The position numbers were made by a program, and so were the translations under genes. Below are positions 62,627 to 64,000 of a stretch of 64,000 bases of DNA, one piece after another; within the stretch, counting starts at the first letter, position 1; every line of letters starts with the position of its first letter. Below the pieces are notes generated by a model that saw only the letters and a program-made list of their open reading frames with translations, had not been told where the DNA came from and did no database searches. This stretch comes from GCA-2687025 sp964473525 (lineage in GTDB: Bacteria > Poribacteria > WGA-4E > GCA-2687025), in the NCBI GenBank assembly GCA_964473525.1, contig CAYYPK010000005.1, positions 242,859 to 306,858 of the forward strand, read 5' to 3'.

Positions 62627-63673
62627 TTACCTGCCGTAATACGCGCGCCGGGAGACCTCTCCGGCGACGTCAGGTAACGGCAGAATCTTGTTCGAGATGC
62701 CGGCTTTGGCGACCGCGCCAGCCATGCCCCACACGACGCTAGTCGCCTGATCCTGGACGACGATGGGAGCCCCCGCCTCCGACAGGGCGGTGCAACCGGT
62801 GAGGCCGTCCTCTCCCATGCCTGTCAGAATGACCGCCAGGGCGCGTTGGCGATAGACGGTTTCGACCGACTCGAACAGCACGTCCACGGACGGACGACAG
62901 GAGTGCACCGGCGCGTCCTCGTTGAGGTGCAGCTTTACGGTGCTGAGCTTGCGCGAGAGCGTCATGTGATAGCCGCCGGGCGCGAGCCATGCCGTGCCGG
63001 GCTTCAGCTCAACGCCATCGATCCCCTCCTTGACCGGGATGCCCGACTCCCTGGAGAGTCTCTCGGCGAAGAGCGTCGTGAAGCTAGCTGGCATGTGCTG
63101 GACGATGACGATCGGCACCGGAAGCGGACCATCGAGGCCAACCAACACCTCAGCCAGCGCGTTGGGCCCTCCCGTGGACGCGCCAATGGCCACGACATCC
63201 ACCTTGCCTACGGGCTCGGGTCGCGTGGGTATGGCCGCCGCTGCCGGCGCGCTGTCTTCCTTGCGCGTCGCCTTTACGCCACCGGTTATCGATACGATCT
63301 TGTCGACCAAGTCCGCGCCTCGCGCGGCGCGGTCGTCGGTGGCGGAGGGCTTTGTGACGTAGTCGGTGGCGCCCAGGGTGAGCGCCTCCACCGTCACGGG
63401 CGATCCAGCGACCATTACCGACGAGAACATAATCACCGGCAGCGTTGGCTCGGTCTTGCGTATGTGCTCGAGAGTCTGCAACCCGTCCATGACGGGCATC
63501 TCGACATCCAGGACGACGAGATCGGGTGATACCTGGGGTATCTTCTTGAGCGCCACCTCCCCGTTGGGAGCGGTCCCTACCACCTCCATCGAGGGCTGCC
63601 CCGCGACGAGTTCGGAGAGGTATTGGCGCATGATGACGGAGTCATCCACGAGAAGGATGCGTGTAATGGGCAT
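62627..63673 (-). CDS. cheB: CheB receiver-methylesterase
   Basis: 348 residues. The receiver domain (1-125) has D10-D11, the phospho-Asp D56 in VVLDVEMPVMDG and the Lys in VTKPS. After a linker comes the esterase with the catalytic triad S166 (GASTGGP), H193 (VQHMPASF) and D289 (TGMGEDG). Removes methyl groups from, and deamidates, chemoreceptors when phosphorylated by CheA. Partner cheR is downstream and a receptor gene upstream, but no CheA or CheW is in the window. Confidence 0.97.
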   Translation of the reverse strand: MPITRILLVDDSVIMRQYLSELVAGQPSMEVVGTAPNGEVALKKIPQVSPDLVVLDVEMPVMDGLQTLEHIRKTEPTLPVIMFSSVMVAGSPVTVEALTLGATDYVTKPSATDDRAARGADLVDKIVSITGGVKATRKEDSAPAAAAIPTRPEPVGKVDVVAIGASTGGPNALAEVLVGLDGPLPVPIVIVQHMPASFTTLFAERLSRESGIPVKEGIDGVELKPGTAWLAPGGYHMTLSRKLSTVKLHLNEDAPVHSCRPSVDVLFESVETVYRQRALAVILTGMGEDGLTGCTALSEAGAPIVVQDQATSVVWGMAGAVAKAGISNKILPLPDVAGEVSRRAYYGR

Positions 63674-63752
63674 GAGCCGCCTTCAGACGCCGGGTACACG
63701 CGCCGGTTGGCGCATGTACCCGTGAACGTGAGGTTCCGTTGAGTCCCGCTGA

Positions 63753-64000
63753 CTAGGAGCCGTTGGGTTGTAGCAGGCGAAGCAACTCAGATGCCATCTC
63801 GGGCGAACCGCCGCCCGCCTGTAGCATCTCCGCGAGCGCGGCCACGGCTTCGCCACCACCGGCGCCCGACTCGTCGTCCAGCTTGAAGCGGGACACGAGC
63901 GTCTGCTGCTCGTCCGCCATTGAGGACAACTCGCTCGCCGCCGATTGCGCTCCGCTGGCGCCTTGCGCCGTGTCGTGCGCCGCCTGCGCGACACCGCTGA
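63753..64000 (-). CDS. methyl-accepting chemotaxis protein, C-terminal end (5' part beyond window)
   Basis: 82 residues read from the window edge: SGVAQAAHDTAQGASGAQSA then ASELSSMADEQQTLVSRFKL-D. This is the ordinary last helix of the receptor signalling domain, followed by a Gly-rich linker and a helical tail (AVAALAEMLQAGGGSPEMAS) ending LLQPNGS. No CheR-docking NWETF-type pentapeptide is present. First gene of the adaptation cluster with cheB and cheR. Confidence 0.85.
   Translation of the reverse strand, partial: SGVAQAAHDTAQGASGAQSAASELSSMADEQQTLVSRFKLDDESGAGGGEAVAALAEMLQAGGGSPEMASELLRLLQPNGS

Overview
The window is a GC-rich, gene-dense bacterial chromosome segment with no rRNA or tRNA that I can find. 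Several traits fit the Candidatus Poribacteria / Latescibacteria-like group: a 1675-codon surface protein with BNR and TolB-type propellers, a dockerin-like repeat and a C-terminal FlgD-like sorting domain with the YPNPFNP motif; three phytanoyl-CoA dioxygenase (PhyH) relatives; a sulfatase; a serine hydrolase joined to a DUF4185 propeller; several cupins; and GH51. This placement is inference from gene content.

Layout. 1-7.3 kb (minus strand): a truncated GH51 arabinofuranosidase, two sensor histidine kinases, an LTXXQ/Spy-like periplasmic protein, a zinc alcohol dehydrogenase and a class III cyclase with a Cys4 knuckle. 7.5-14.7 kb: tex, a sulfatase, a convergent TonB-dependent receptor, and a thioredoxin-like/PDZ protein whose frame crosses two in-frame UGA codons (predicted U-V-P-U-Q-S-C motif). 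14.8-23.4 kb: an accessory island of small or orphan genes (pentapeptide repeat protein, membrane proteins, an ANT-like nucleotidyltransferase, a beta-helix protein, and a protein with an N-terminal motif typical of contractile-injection-system cargo). 23.5-37.6 kb: tandem PhyH genes, a glycosidase-like exported protein, a VOC protein, a YfbK-like VWA protein, a CNNM/CBS transporter and the giant surface protein.

38.0-43.8 kb is a phage packaging remnant (XhlA-like protein, small and large terminase, portal) with a PAPS-type sulfotransferase translationally coupled to the portal and no capsid or tail genes. It is followed by a tightly overlapping three-gene cassette led by a TIGR04255-family protein, and by a VapC-like toxin-antitoxin pair lying between a cupin gene and a fragment of a second cupin. 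47-64 kb returns to metabolic and surface functions: a serine hydrolase-DUF4185 fusion, a caspase-fold/cyclophilin fusion with the caspase dyad lost, a YejA-like binding protein, another PhyH, an UMF1-type transporter, an RRM protein, an iron-dependent alcohol dehydrogenase, a glycosyltransferase, a sugar isomerase-like protein, and CheR, CheB and the end of a chemoreceptor.

Themes: polysaccharide and sulfated-substrate use (GH51, sulfatase, TonB receptor, exported glycosidase), envelope sensing, and mobile or defence-type cargo. The strongest candidates for new biology are the two-UGA selenoprotein, the TIGR04255 cassette, the dead-caspase/cyclophilin fusion, the phage-linked sulfotransferase, the paired PhyH proteins with an H-x-G metal motif, and palindromic repeats that have duplicated gene edges in tandem.
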